Notes under the pieces: generated by a model | Told to the model about the DNA's origin: nothing | The model's database searches: none | What the model saw: only the letters and a program-made list of their open reading frames with translations | Source: a virus | Direction: 5' to 3' (one strand) | Length of the DNA stretch: 60,042 nucleotides | Virus record (IMG/VR): IMGVR_UViG_3300046028_006424 | Coordinates: 1-60,042 of that record | Made by a program: the position numbers and the translations under genes | Shown: in pieces, positions 7,733 to 14,684 of the stretch | Position numbering within the stretch: position 1 is the stretch's first letter | Layout: every line of letters begins with the position of its first letter

Positions 7733-9525
7733 ATTATTATAATGAATTCGACCCAAAAGCTGCCGCATGGCTCCGAGAACTCATCGCCCGAGGACATATC
7801 CCCGCCGGCGTGGTTGATGAACGATCAATCGAAGACATCACGCCGAAAGAACTCGAAGCGTTTACCCAGTGTCACTTCTTTGCAGGAATCGCCGGCTGGC
7901 CCCGTGCTCTTTGGCTTTCAGGATGGCCGGATGACAAGCCCGTCTGGACCGGATCATGCCCATGTCAACCTTTCAGCACGGCAGGCAAAGGCAAGGGGAT
8001 TGCTGACGAGCGCCACCTGTGGCCCGCATTCAGAAAACTCATTGCAACTTGTCGTCCCTCGCGTATTTTTGGAGAACAGGTTGCATCTAGAGATGGTCGT
8101 CATTGGATGGAGCGTGTTAGGTTTGACTTAGAATCTATTCACTACTGGAGCCTTTATCATGAAAACTTGCACACACTGCTTGCAGCCAAAACCGCCAACC
8201 GACTTTCGGAAATACTCGGGGAGATCGCGGGACGGTCTGAGGCCTTTGTGCAAGCCATGTCAGAGGGCGTACGAGAGCACATGGAGACAGTCCAACAAAG
8301 AGAGGAGGAGGGTGAGTCGAGCGCAGCGAGCTCCCAAGGAAAAGGCATACAGGCTAGTGTACAACGTGTTGAATCGCGGGAGACTTCTTGCCACAGAAGC
8401 AATTCGGCGGAGTTCGAGGAAGAATTTGCCTTGCGATTTGGAAAGGCACCTGCCGGAGATAGAGGAGAGAATACAGATGGGGGTTTGCGAGATGACTGGC
8501 CTACCGTTCAACTTTCACTCGACTGGGATAGCATGGAACAGCCCGTCCATACATCGGCGCGATCCGAAGATGGGATATACTTACAAGAACATCCAAATCG
8601 TGTGCTTTGGTATAAACGCGGCCCTGGGGAATTGGGGGGAAGCGGCGCTCAAAGAGATTGTAAACGCATGGTTAGGGAGGGACACTTAAATGACGAGCGA
8701 GCAATTGCAGAAATCTTTGGGGCAATCATTGAGGCGTCGTTTGAACGCCTTCGTCTCGCCGGAATACAAACTAACGTGGAAGGAATGGCCTATGCTGTCG
8801 GGGCCGCAGATCTGTGCGCTGCGGGCATCGGCGCGCCGCACATCAGACAGCGTCTTTACTGGATGGCCCACAACGGGAGCGGGCGACGAGAAATGGCGAT
8901 GCTCCACGGAGCAAGCGGCACTCAGGCGGGGGGACAGCGGGAAACAGGTGTCATTGGAGGTGGTGGCCTGCCTCTCGGGCTGGCCCACATGCAAGGCTCA
9001 GAACGCAACGGGGACAGGGCCGTCACGAGTGGGCAACAAGGCGGATCTACAAAGGATAGCCGGGTGGGCAACGCCAGACGCCAACGCGATGAATTTGGGC
9101 GAGGGACTGGAGACGTGGGATGCACGGCAGGTCAAGAACAAGGAGAAGGAGAAGCATCACAACGGGAACGGAGCAGGGATGCCGATAGCCATCCAAGTCC
9201 AGACGATTCAGGGATGGTGCAGCCCGACAGTAACGGATGCGTCACGCGGTATCCTACCGCCGCGTCCGCAGGATACAGGCATTCCCCTGACTCAGCAAGT
9301 TTCTGGGCTGACTCACGAGTCATCACCACCCGCGACGGTAAAAATCGCCGGATTCCGACTGAACCCGCACTTTTCCCTTTGGTTGATGGGCTACCCTACA
9401 AACTGGCACCATGCGGGAGTTGCATCCCTGCGCTCCTCAAGGGAAGCGGCAATGCAATCGTCCCCCAAGTCGCCGCGCAGTTCATCCAAGCCTGTGAAGA
9501 AGCCAGCAACGACATAACCCCATGA
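7729..9525 (+). CDS. DNA (cytosine-5) methyltransferase carrying a large in-frame insertion
   Basis: Recognisable C5-methyltransferase motifs occur in frame 1: motif I FFAGIAGWPRAL (residues 50-61), motif IV GSCPCQPFS with the catalytic Cys at about 79, a motif VI-like FGEQVAS (114-120), GAPHIRQRLYW (368-378) as motif VIII, and motif X GNAIVPQVAA near 573. Residues 136-351 do not belong to the family: this 648-nt stretch contains the HNH gene 8159-8689 in another frame, and frame 1 merely stays open through it. Removing it leaves about 382 residues, a normal size for a phage Dcm. Whether the 598-residue product is active, or the insert is removed at RNA or protein level, is unknown. The start overlaps the upstream stop. 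Confidence 0.75.
   Translation: MNYYNEFDPKAAAWLRELIARGHIPAGVVDERSIEDITPKELEAFTQCHFFAGIAGWPRALWLSGWPDDKPVWTGSCPCQPFSTAGKGKGIADERHLWPAFRKLIATCRPSRIFGEQVASRDGRHWMERVRFDLESIHYWSLYHENLHTLLAAKTANRLSEILGEIAGRSEAFVQAMSEGVREHMETVQQREEEGESSAASSQGKGIQASVQRVESRETSCHRSNSAEFEEEFALRFGKAPAGDRGENTDGGLRDDWPTVQLSLDWDSMEQPVHTSARSEDGIYLQEHPNRVLWYKRGPGELGGSGAQRDCKRMVREGHLNDERAIAEIFGAIIEASFERLRLAGIQTNVEGMAYAVGAADLCAAGIGAPHIRQRLYWMAHNGSGRREMAMLHGASGTQAGGQRETGVIGGGGLPLGLAHMQGSERNGDRAVTSGQQGGSTKDSRVGNARRQRDEFGRGTGDVGCTAGQEQGEGEASQRERSRDADSHPSPDDSGMVQPDSNGCVTRYPTAASAGYRHSPDSASFWADSRVITTRDGKNRRIPTEPALFPLVDGLPYKLAPCGSCIPALLKGSGNAIVPQVAAQFIQACEEASNDITP
8159..8689 (+). CDS. HNH homing-endonuclease-like protein inside the methyltransferase gene
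   Basis: The 176-residue protein begins with a zinc ribbon (CTHCLQ then CKPCQ, residues 4-34), a feature of phage HNH enzymes, followed by a basic linker. The C-terminal part has the order ERIQMGVCEMTGLPF, SPSIHRRDPKMGY, NIQIVCFGINAALGNWGE, typical of HNH proteins in which SPSLDRID-KGY precedes the metal site; here the usual Asp is His (IHRRD). A GGAG sequence lies eight bases before its ATG. It lies out of frame between methyltransferase motifs VI and VIII, as expected for an invading homing endonuclease gene. Confidence 0.75.
   Translation: MKTCTHCLQPKPPTDFRKYSGRSRDGLRPLCKPCQRAYESTWRQSNKERRRVSRAQRAPKEKAYRLVYNVLNRGRLLATEAIRRSSRKNLPCDLERHLPEIEERIQMGVCEMTGLPFNFHSTGIAWNSPSIHRRDPKMGYTYKNIQIVCFGINAALGNWGEAALKEIVNAWLGRDT
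8690..9517 (+). CDS. Overlapping frame-2 ORF of the LTWKEW/WLMGYP phage family
   Basis: This 275-codon frame fully overlaps the 3' half of the methyltransferase in the +1 frame and starts immediately after the HNH stop. It contains blocks I recognise from many database phage proteins: SPEYKLTWKEW (about residues 23-33), CALRASARRTSD, repeated GW(P/A)T segments, and a C-terminal LNPHFSLWLMGYPTNW. The same bases in frame 1 encode methyltransferase motifs VIII and X. In related phages this family is the +1 reading of the methyltransferase gene, so it may be a true overprinted product or a recurrent misannotation. Confidence 0.4.
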   Translation: MTSEQLQKSLGQSLRRRLNAFVSPEYKLTWKEWPMLSGPQICALRASARRTSDSVFTGWPTTGAGDEKWRCSTEQAALRRGDSGKQVSLEVVACLSGWPTCKAQNATGTGPSRVGNKADLQRIAGWATPDANAMNLGEGLETWDARQVKNKEKEKHHNGNGAGMPIAIQVQTIQGWCSPTVTDASRGILPPRPQDTGIPLTQQVSGLTHESSPPATVKIAGFRLNPHFSLWLMGYPTNWHHAGVASLRSSREAAMQSSPKSPRSSSKPVKKPATT

Positions 9526-9761
9526 AGAAAAACCCCAACGCGCAAGCCCTCGGCAGTCTCGGCGGCAGAGTGAAATCCCCCGCCAAGGCCCGTCTCTCCG
9601 CCTACGGCATGCAAGCCCTGGCGACGGTGGCGAAGTGCTCCACGGACACGGTATCGCGGGCGGTTGTTGCCGGGGATATCGACATGGAAAGCATGGAGTC
9701 GGCGCTGATTTGGGTCGGGAACCGCAGGAAGAAGATCAAACCAACCACGAAACCAGAATGA
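9522..9761 (+). CDS. Putative DNA-binding protein, paralogue of 51211-51552
   Basis: The 79-residue protein shares a block of about 47 residues with the protein encoded on the opposite strand at 51211-51552: SAYG, LATVAKCST, a variable helix, DMESMES and LIWVGNRR. The ATVAKCS-x-x-TV segment followed by a second helix resembles a helix-turn-helix in which the second helix reads DNA. The paralogues differ outside this block. It probably regulates transcription, but no direct evidence is visible. Confidence 0.65.
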   Translation: MKKNPNAQALGSLGGRVKSPAKARLSAYGMQALATVAKCSTDTVSRAVVAGDIDMESMESALIWVGNRRKKIKPTTKPE

Positions 9762-9988
9762 GTGCAGACCATAATCCGGCAGGCGACTGGCAGCACAGGA
9801 GGCTCAACGGGTTGAGCTTATTCTGGCTGGACCTCATCAATAGAACCAACAATCCATGGAGCCCCCATTGGCAGCGGGCCATAAACTTGAACAACCCTGA
9901 TCTTCACCACACTTATGACCGTATACATCACCAAATACGCCCTCACGCAGGGTATTCTCGAAGTCGAAAGCATTCCCGTAACCAGTAA
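9758..9988 (+). CDS. Hypothetical protein, 76 aa
   Basis: The start overlaps the preceding stop (ATGA). The first 50 residues look like a real Trp-rich polar protein. The last 25 codons overlap the next gene, are His/Arg-rich, and may be shadow sequence, so the natural C-terminus is uncertain. Confidence 0.45.
   Translation: MSADHNPAGDWQHRRLNGLSLFWLDLINRTNNPWSPHWQRAINLNNPDLHHTYDRIHHQIRPHAGYSRSRKHSRNQ
9896..9914 (+). repeat. 19-nt leader copy 2 before ATG at 9915
   Basis: This is the second copy of the CCTGATCT...CACCACACTT leader found before 7082, with one mismatch. It directly abuts the start codon and lies inside the overlapping gene upstream. Confidence 0.8.
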
Positions 9989-10169
9989 TCACAAGACAGT
10001 TCTGGTGGGTTTTGATCTACCTGGATTATGCCGTCAATACGCTTCTCCTGCGCACGCGCATGAAACTAAAGATGCAGCTATCGCCAAGGCTGAAAAGATG
10101 CGCCTCAAGGCTATCGACTCGCTCACAAAGAAGCTCGCGGAACTCGGAAAACTCACCTTCCAACCATGA
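9915..10169 (+). CDS. Hypothetical protein, 84 aa
   Basis: It has a beta-rich N-terminal half beginning MTVYITKYALT and a helical C-terminal half rich in Lys/Ala. Phage proteins with this opening (converting a keyword-like first strand to a long helix) are common but uncharacterised. It is coupled to the next gene by an ATGA overlap. Confidence 0.65.
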   Translation: MTVYITKYALTQGILEVESIPVTSNHKTVLVGFDLPGLCRQYASPAHAHETKDAAIAKAEKMRLKAIDSLTKKLAELGKLTFQP

Positions 10170-10780
10170 CACCATCCCCATTCACCGAGCTACAACAAAT
10201 TCAGGAGGCGCAGCGCGAGGGCTGCGTGCCTGAGCACAAGCCAGCGGTGGCGACACCGAGAACAGATAAGCTCGAATACGACCAAGAATGTAACTTTGAT
10301 GTTCCATGGGAGGATGAGTGCCGCAAGATGGAAGTCGAGATTACCGAACTCAACCATCGTCTTATCGACCGCCAAAAAAGCGTTCAGGCGCAGTTGATCC
10401 GCATCGAAGATGGGTGGCGGGAGAAGCTGAGGGAATCGCAGGCGCAGATTGTTGCGCTGCGGGACGCGGGGCAACTATCGGAGATCACTAGTTTGCACCA
10501 TTTGCTCGATGAAGCAGGAGTTGAACTCGCCAAAGCCAACGCCGAGCTTGAGCGGCTGCGGTGGCGGAGTGTGGAGGTGAAGCCGACGACGGAGGATGCT
10601 GACTGGAAAGGTCCCTTCTGCCCACCACCAGCACCCACAGCCGAGGAGGTGAGCAGGGCGAAATTCAACACGTGGTACGATGCACGCTGCAAAGACCCGT
10701 CAAAGCACAAAACGGCTCTCCGCGAGGCCATGTTTGATTCATGGCAAGCCGCTCGCGCATCGAAGGAGGAGAAGGCGTGA
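10166..10780 (+). CDS. Coiled-coil protein, 204 aa
   Basis: A heptad-patterned central region (about residues 50-130, rich in Glu/Leu/Gln) predicts a long coiled coil, followed by a Pro-rich linker and a C-terminal helical segment containing FNTWYDARCK and FDSWQAAR. No family name can be given. The stop overlaps a GTG start. Confidence 0.6.
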   Translation: MTPSPFTELQQIQEAQREGCVPEHKPAVATPRTDKLEYDQECNFDVPWEDECRKMEVEITELNHRLIDRQKSVQAQLIRIEDGWREKLRESQAQIVALRDAGQLSEITSLHHLLDEAGVELAKANAELERLRWRSVEVKPTTEDADWKGPFCPPPAPTAEEVSRAKFNTWYDARCKDPSKHKTALREAMFDSWQAARASKEEKA

Positions 10781-10962
10781 TCACCGTATCCTCCGCCCTC
10801 ACCGCTGCTCTAGCCCACCTGCAAACCCAGGGGGCGGGGCATTCTATCACCCTGCCCTATAGCGCATTTGGCAACGTGAGTTCCATAGTGAACGACGGCG
10901 ACGGTGGCCCGGTGAGTTCATTTATTGCCAAGTGGCAGAAGCAACATGGACTCTCCACATAA
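10777..10962 (+). CDS. Small hypothetical protein, 61 aa (GTG start)
   Basis: The GTG at 10777 overlaps the upstream TGA and is preceded by a strong AGGAGG-like site within the upstream coding sequence, which decides the start. The product is a small mixed alpha/beta protein with a C-terminal WQKQHGL helix. Confidence 0.55.
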   Translation: MITVSSALTAALAHLQTQGAGHSITLPYSAFGNVSSIVNDGDGGPVSSFIAKWQKQHGLST

Positions 10963-11062
10963 TTTCCTCGGCAACGGGGTCTGGCGGTACCAGTTGATCC
11001 GCTCCGTAGTCATCCAAGGAGGTGAAACGGCTTCATTCAACGACTCGGGCAGGCGGGCGTAA
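10946..11062 (+). CDS. Possible 38-aa protein before the terminator
   Basis: A short frame from ATG 10946 overlaps the end of the preceding gene and stops 20 bases before the terminator hairpin. Composition is plausible, but size makes it uncertain. Confidence 0.35.
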   Translation: MDSPHNFLGNGVWRYQLIRSVVIQGGETASFNDSGRRA

Positions 11063-11081
11063 TTGGCTGGCCCTGCACAAA

Positions 11082-11118
11082 AACGCCGCACCCTGAAAAG
11101 GTGCGGCGTTCTTTGTTT
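11082..11118. terminator. Bidirectional intrinsic terminator
   Basis: A perfect 11-bp stem (AACGCCGCACC/GGTGCGGCGTT) with a 7-nt loop CTGAAAA is followed by CTTTGTTT and preceded by an A-run. It lies between converging gene blocks and would terminate transcription from both directions. Confidence 0.9.
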
Positions 11119-11127
11119 GACGGTGGA

Positions 11128-11454
11128 TCACGCTTTGAAAGCGTGCCGCTGGCAGGAGTCAAAGAACGTCACTTCCGCGTCGCGTTGATCCTTCCGCAGC
11201 ACGCACTGGCCGAATTTGGCCCGCCGCATGGAGTCAGGCACGAAGTTGACGCAGTTCTGGCAAATCACCTTCGCGGCCATGACCGCCTGCGTTCCCTCCC
11301 ATCGCACGTTGGCAGCGTCCTCCATAAACTGCGACCTGGCCGCAGGGTCCATGCTTTTCCACCGCGCTTTGCCTGCTCTGACACGCGCCGGCGACTTTGT
11401 GCCCGCTTTCCTGGCGGTGAAGTGGTGTTGGCACTGGGGGCAGCAGGTGGTCAT
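11128..11454 (-). CDS. Zinc-finger protein, 108 aa
   Basis: The protein starts MTTCCPQCQHHF (a CxxC-H pattern), continues with a basic Lys/Arg/Ala helix similar to short DNA-binding tails, and has a second pair CQNC near residue 65 and a Cys near 83. It is the last gene of the leftward operon and overlaps the upstream gene's stop. Probably nucleic-acid binding; no family assigned. Confidence 0.65.
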   Translation of the reverse strand: MTTCCPQCQHHFTARKAGTKSPARVRAGKARWKSMDPAARSQFMEDAANVRWEGTQAVMAAKVICQNCVNFVPDSMRRAKFGQCVLRKDQRDAEVTFFDSCQRHAFKA

Positions 11455-11708
11455 GCTTTTGTGGCTGTAAGGGCTTCGTGAGCGGCGAGAGACTTGTTTC
11501 CTATGGTGCAGTAGCCGAAAACGGACTCGTTATCGTTGATGACTTTTTGAATCGTGCGAAGATCAGCCGCCAACCGTCTCTCATCCTCGCGGGCTGCGTC
11601 GCGCTGGAGCTCAAACTCGCGGGCAAAGTCCAATACTTGATAGTAGCCAGTGCCAAGGCCGCGTGTAGGCAAGGCAAAGGCGTCAGTTTCGGGGGTGGGC
11701 ATGCTCAT
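11451..11708 (-). CDS. Coiled-coil phage protein, 85 aa
   Basis: The start at 11708 overlaps the preceding stop (ATGA). The N-terminus MSMPTPETDAF, followed by a FAREFELQRDAAREDERRL helix, matches a common type of short phage protein beginning TPETD. It is predicted coiled coil with unknown role. Confidence 0.65.
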   Translation of the reverse strand: MSMPTPETDAFALPTRGLGTGYYQVLDFAREFELQRDAAREDERRLAADLRTIQKVINDNESVFGYCTIGNKSLAAHEALTATKA

Positions 11709-12115
11709 GGCGGTGGTAGAAGCGTAAACGGTTGCGGGTGGTTGGGGTGGGGTGCGTAGCCGCGATAGGCCGGGGTGAGCCAGCCTGCTGCATAGGAGAG
11801 GTTGGGAAATTCGTGAATCCAGGCGTGGCACTGAGTGCAGACTTGCACGACTTCGAATAGGCGATCTTCGCAGCGCCCGCTGGGGTGATGAGGCTGAAGG
11901 GGTCCGCATTGCGAGACATGCCACGCGCACCGCTGGCAGCGTGGCAGTCCGTGCATGGCGATCTTGACCCACTCGCGGTATTCACGATCTCGGGCCGCGT
12001 TGCCCTTTGCCGCCTTGCGGAGCGCCTGCCGTGGCTTCCCGGCCACAAGCCCCGCTTTGCACTTCTCCTTGTAGGTGAGGCGCTTGGCGGGCTTGTGCTG
12101 GAACTCGGGGATCAT
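11705..12115 (-). CDS. HNH nuclease-like protein, 136 aa
   Basis: A basic N-terminal helix is followed by CQRC (about residues 60-63), PHHPSG (74-79), a bridging strand, CTQCHAWIHEFPN (about 92-104): the Cys pairs and the HH...H spacing are those of an HNH site with structural zinc. The C-terminus is Pro-rich. It could act in packaging, recombination or as a mobile nuclease. Confidence 0.7.
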   Translation of the reverse strand: MIPEFQHKPAKRLTYKEKCKAGLVAGKPRQALRKAAKGNAARDREYREWVKIAMHGLPRCQRCAWHVSQCGPLQPHHPSGRCEDRLFEVVQVCTQCHAWIHEFPNLSYAAGWLTPAYRGYAPHPNHPQPFTLLPPP

Positions 12116-12378
12116 GGCTGCGGAGTAAGCAGTTCAACAAGTTCGGTGATGAGGTTTATCACTCGCTCGTTGTGTGTGGGCTGAGGCGCTGCGTCCTTGG
12201 GCTTTGGCCTCGGCGCGAAGATGGCAAACAAGCCATCCCAGCAGGCTTTGCAGAACACAAGCTTGGTGCCGCTTGTGTCGTAGTAACCGATGGTTATTTT
12301 CACCGTGGCGCTATGGTCGTACTCCGCATTGGGGATGACCGCGTTGCATTTGTCGCAGGTTCGAGTTTGTGTGATCAT
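12112..12378 (-). CDS. Small zinc-ribbon protein, 88 aa
   Basis: CDKC near residue 8 and CKAC near residue 47 form a typical zinc ribbon separated by beta strands (KITIGYYDTSGTKLVF). The start is fixed at 12378 by ATGA overlap with the previous gene. Function unknown. Confidence 0.7.
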   Translation of the reverse strand: MITQTRTCDKCNAVIPNAEYDHSATVKITIGYYDTSGTKLVFCKACWDGLFAIFAPRPKPKDAAPQPTHNERVINLITELVELLTPQP

Positions 12379-12548
12379 GGGATGAATTTGGCGTCTTTCT
12401 CGCTCTCGGTGAAATTGGTGGACGTGTTGGCCCTCGGCTTCCGCTTGGCGGGAAGCTCCACGGGTGGCAGGCTGGCGGAGAGCAGGGAAAGCCGTCTTGT
12501 GTCGGCAATTTGCTGGTCGATTTGGGTTTGGAGGTGGGGAGGGGTCAT
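12375..12548 (-). CDS. Small hypothetical protein, 57 aa
   Basis: A helix beginning MTPPHLQTQIDQQIADTRR is followed by a Pro/Lys-rich tail. The start lies two bases after the stop of the frameshifted upstream gene, and the stop overlaps the next start. Confidence 0.55.
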   Translation of the reverse strand: MTPPHLQTQIDQQIADTRRLSLLSASLPPVELPAKRKPRANTSTNFTESEKDAKFIP

Positions 12549-12550
12549 GG

Positions 12551-12953
12551 CTATTCGTCCTCCCCCTTGATGAACTCGCGGATGTCGGGATGCTTCGGCC
12601 AGTTGGTGATGATGCCTTGCTCGTTGATCTTGAGCGAGACGTAATCGCCGTATTCGCCGGGGATGAGGCCGTGCGGCACATAGTTCTGTTCGATGGAACA
12701 GTACCACGTTGCCAGCGGCATCCAGCAAGGTGTATGAGCCTTCGTCGCACACCTTCATGTACTTAATCTCGCCCGCTTGACCCTCGGGCCAGCCGAGAAT
12801 CTTACCAGTGTCCATCTCGATTTTCGCCTCCCATTTCTTGCCATGGCGGAGCGGGAAGTTGTTGGGGATGTCCTCTTCCTCGTAGCGGACGGGCAGCGTC
12901 ACAAGGACGTGCGTGATTTCTACTTCTTTGGTGGTGGGTATCAGTGCTTTCAT
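12551..12953 (-). pseudogene. Frameshifted conserved phage protein (KVCDEGSYTLLD...IPGEYGDYV type)
   Basis: The N-terminal 90 residues (start ATG 12953, preceded by GAACCACC) and C-terminal 45 residues (YVPHGLIPGEYGDYVSLKIN, then GIITNWPKHPDI) belong to one phage protein type whose halves join near YTLLDAAGNV. Here they lie in different frames: one extra base around 12680-12692 separates them. The first frame would continue into nonsense and run to 12375. Either a recent mutation, a sequencing error or an unrecognised recoding event explains this; no slippery heptamer is visible. Confidence 0.65.
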
Positions 12954-12972
12954 CGGTGGTTCTGTGTGTGGG

Positions 12973-13125
12973 TTAAAATCCAATCTGCCCGCATTTGGAG
13001 CAGATCAATGGAGCCGAGGGTTTACCCGGCTGCTGCCAGTCGTGCTGGCCGATGGCCGCAAGCACCGCACGCTTAGTGCGCGTGTCGGTGAGGGCGAAGA
13101 ATACTTTCGTGATGGTGGAGTGCAT
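12973..13125 (-). CDS. Small hypothetical protein, 50 aa
   Basis: The start ATG 13125 follows a GAACCACTCACCACT leader related to the GAACCACC motif. A basic helix is followed by a C-terminal CSKCGQIGF zinc half-site. Function unknown. Confidence 0.55.
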   Translation of the reverse strand: MHSTITKVFFALTDTRTKRAVLAAIGQHDWQQPGKPSAPLICSKCGQIGF

Positions 13126-13138
13126 AGTGGTGAGTGGT

Positions 13139-13477
13139 TCAAATGTTGCGATAAGCGGATTGCAGCACGGCATACACGTTACCGCCCTTGATTCGACGCA
13201 CGCGGGAGACGCTAGACTGCCAGTGACCGCAGCAATCATGCTCGCATCGGCATCCGCTCTGCATGGTATCGCGAATAGCATCCTTGATGCTCTGCTCCCC
13301 CTCCCCTGACTTGACCAGCAGAAGGGAGAACACGCGCTGGCTCTCCCCGTCGTTGCGCTTCGTGCGGCTGCTCACCACGCGGGCGGTGCCAACCTCTTCG
13401 TTGTCGTCCAGGTGCGACCATCCCACGTTGTAGCGGTGCGTAAGACGGCGTTCGAGTGTGATTTTATGATTTTCCAT
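13139..13477 (-). CDS. First gene of the leftward operon, 112-aa hypothetical protein
   Basis: It begins MENHKITLERRLTHRYNV about 50 bases downstream of the predicted leftward promoter, with AACCACC in its leader. A cysteine/histidine cluster (CRCEHDCCGH, about residues 79-88) suggests metal binding. An SRTKRNDGESQRVF segment resembles small DUF-type phage proteins of unknown role. As the promoter-proximal gene it may be regulatory. Confidence 0.6.
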   Translation of the reverse strand: MENHKITLERRLTHRYNVGWSHLDDNEEVGTARVVSSRTKRNDGESQRVFSLLLVKSGEGEQSIKDAIRDTMQSGCRCEHDCCGHWQSSVSRVRRIKGGNVYAVLQSAYRNI

Positions 13478-13532
13478 AATATGAGAGGTGGTTAATGCAA
13501 ATAACTGGCGGTAATGCGGGCGGTACAAAGTC

Positions 13533-13561
13533 AGTATGCTAGCATTGCTAGCATCCGTCAA
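13533..13561 (-). promoter_or_regulatory. Leftward promoter with operator in its spacer
   Basis: On the minus strand TTGACG (13561-13556) and CATACT (13538-13533) are separated by exactly 17 bases. The spacer and -10 box are made of two tandem copies of a palindromic 9-mer, so a bound repressor would block polymerase directly. Confidence 0.6.
13537..13554. repeat. Tandem TGCTAGCAT operator-like repeat
   Basis: Two abutting copies of TGCTAGCAT at 13537-13545 and 13546-13554; each is nearly palindromic around GCTAGC. They overlap the leftward promoter. Confidence 0.85.
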
Positions 13562-13668
13562 CGTAATTTGTCTTCACAAGCGCCGCATGAGCTGCCAAAA
13601 CACGAGATTTGGCGCGAAAAGCCACTGAGAGTCAACCGATTGCAATCGTGCCAGCCATGGAAGAAATG

Positions 13669-13697
13669 TTGCACTTTCGCCCGTGCCATGGAAGAAT
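13669..13697 (+). promoter_or_regulatory. Possible rightward promoter for the structural region
   Basis: TTGCAC (13669-13674), 17 bases, AAGAAT (13692-13697) lie 30 bases before the ATG at 13727. Matches are partial. A duplicated GCCATGGAAGAA (about 13654 and 13685) surrounds it. Confidence 0.3.
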
Positions 13698-13726
13698 CGG
13701 CGCAGAAACTTCCACTCCTTTACCCT

Positions 13727-14212
13727 ATGGCATTCCAAAGTATCACACCGAAGGGCTTTCAGATGCCGCAGATCGCCCCGAAACAGGCGAGCGCCGCGAC
13801 GACTGGCTTCTCCCCGACCTCGGCAGCCGCGAAAACGACGCAGCAAGCTCAGTACGCAGCGAACGACGCGCAGGCAGAGAGCGAGGGCGCGAACTATCAG
13901 GCCGCAGCCAACGCCGACGCTGCCAACAAGACGAACGCGCTGGCGCAGACCTTGGCGCAGGCCCGCAACTCGACACCGGGGGGCGGCATCCGCATAGGCA
14001 TCCAGGCGGGCGCACAGAGCGCGAATGCTGCATCTTCCGGCCTGACCGCAGCGAATGCGGCTTCTCGCGTGGCACGCAAAAAGAACCTACTCAAAACACA
14101 GACCGACGCGCAGGCGGCAGCGCAGCAGCAGGCGACCCAGGAAGCCGCAGCGGCAGAACAGCGCGCCGCGTGGGGTGGTAGTTCTATTGGCACCCCCATC
14201 CGTATTTGGTAA
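13727..14212 (+). CDS. Ala/Gln/Thr-rich putative virion-associated protein, 161 aa
   Basis: The start ATG 13727 follows ACCCT, like several other starts here. The protein is low-complexity: long Ala/Gln/Asn/Thr helices with a Gly-rich break (TPGGGIRIG near residue 85) and an IGTPIRIW C-terminus. Such proteins often occur beside portal and internal virion genes. No catalytic motif is visible. Confidence 0.6.
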   Translation: MAFQSITPKGFQMPQIAPKQASAATTGFSPTSAAAKTTQQAQYAANDAQAESEGANYQAAANADAANKTNALAQTLAQARNSTPGGGIRIGIQAGAQSANAASSGLTAANAASRVARKKNLLKTQTDAQAAAQQQATQEAAAAEQRAAWGGSSIGTPIRIW

Positions 14213-14233
14213 ACCACTGACCGACACACGACC

Positions 14234-14674
14234 ATGAGCTACTACGGAGAAGAACAGCCCGACGAATCATCTGGCCAGCGCAGCCCAGACCCTTACGTCT
14301 GGACGAATCAAGGACCCGCCCGCAAGATCGGCCCGAAGTCCAAGTACGGCATGAACGCCAACACTGGCGACCAAGTGCAGGCCAGCCAGCGCCGCAAGAC
14401 ACCGACGCGCCTTGGATCTTCCCCGTCCCGTCTCGGTAGCGCGATGCCGCAGACTGAATCCCGGTTCTCAGCCAGCCAGCGCGAGGCAGCCGACCAGACG
14501 GCGGCAAATGCGTCCTATCTCGCCTCGAAGAATGGACCAGCGAAGAAGACATCAGCCGGTGGCAACTACGACGGCGGCAAGATGTCTCTCACCTCGACCT
14601 TGAGCGGCGCTCGCGGCGCCGCACGCAAAGCGAAGCGCGGCCCCGGCTACTCCAAGGGAAAGATGCACCTCTAA
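14234..14674 (+). CDS. Basic low-complexity protein, 146 aa
   Basis: It begins with Tyr/Glu-rich MSYYGEEQ and becomes Lys/Arg/Ser/Gly-rich toward a basic C-terminus (KRGPGYSKGKMHL). It could be an internal head protein or DNA-binding virion component, by composition and location only. Confidence 0.55.
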   Translation: MSYYGEEQPDESSGQRSPDPYVWTNQGPARKIGPKSKYGMNANTGDQVQASQRRKTPTRLGSSPSRLGSAMPQTESRFSASQREAADQTAANASYLASKNGPAKKTSAGGNYDGGKMSLTSTLSGARGAARKAKRGPGYSKGKMHL

Positions 14675-14684
14675 TCTCACGACC

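Noticed and set aside
10963-11081. Possible tRNA before the terminator
   Set aside because: No cloverleaf or anticodon stem can be formed; one short frame occupies it.
11101-11481. Plus-strand frames over the leftward small-gene block
   Set aside because: Antisense shadows of ATGA-linked leftward genes with zinc motifs.
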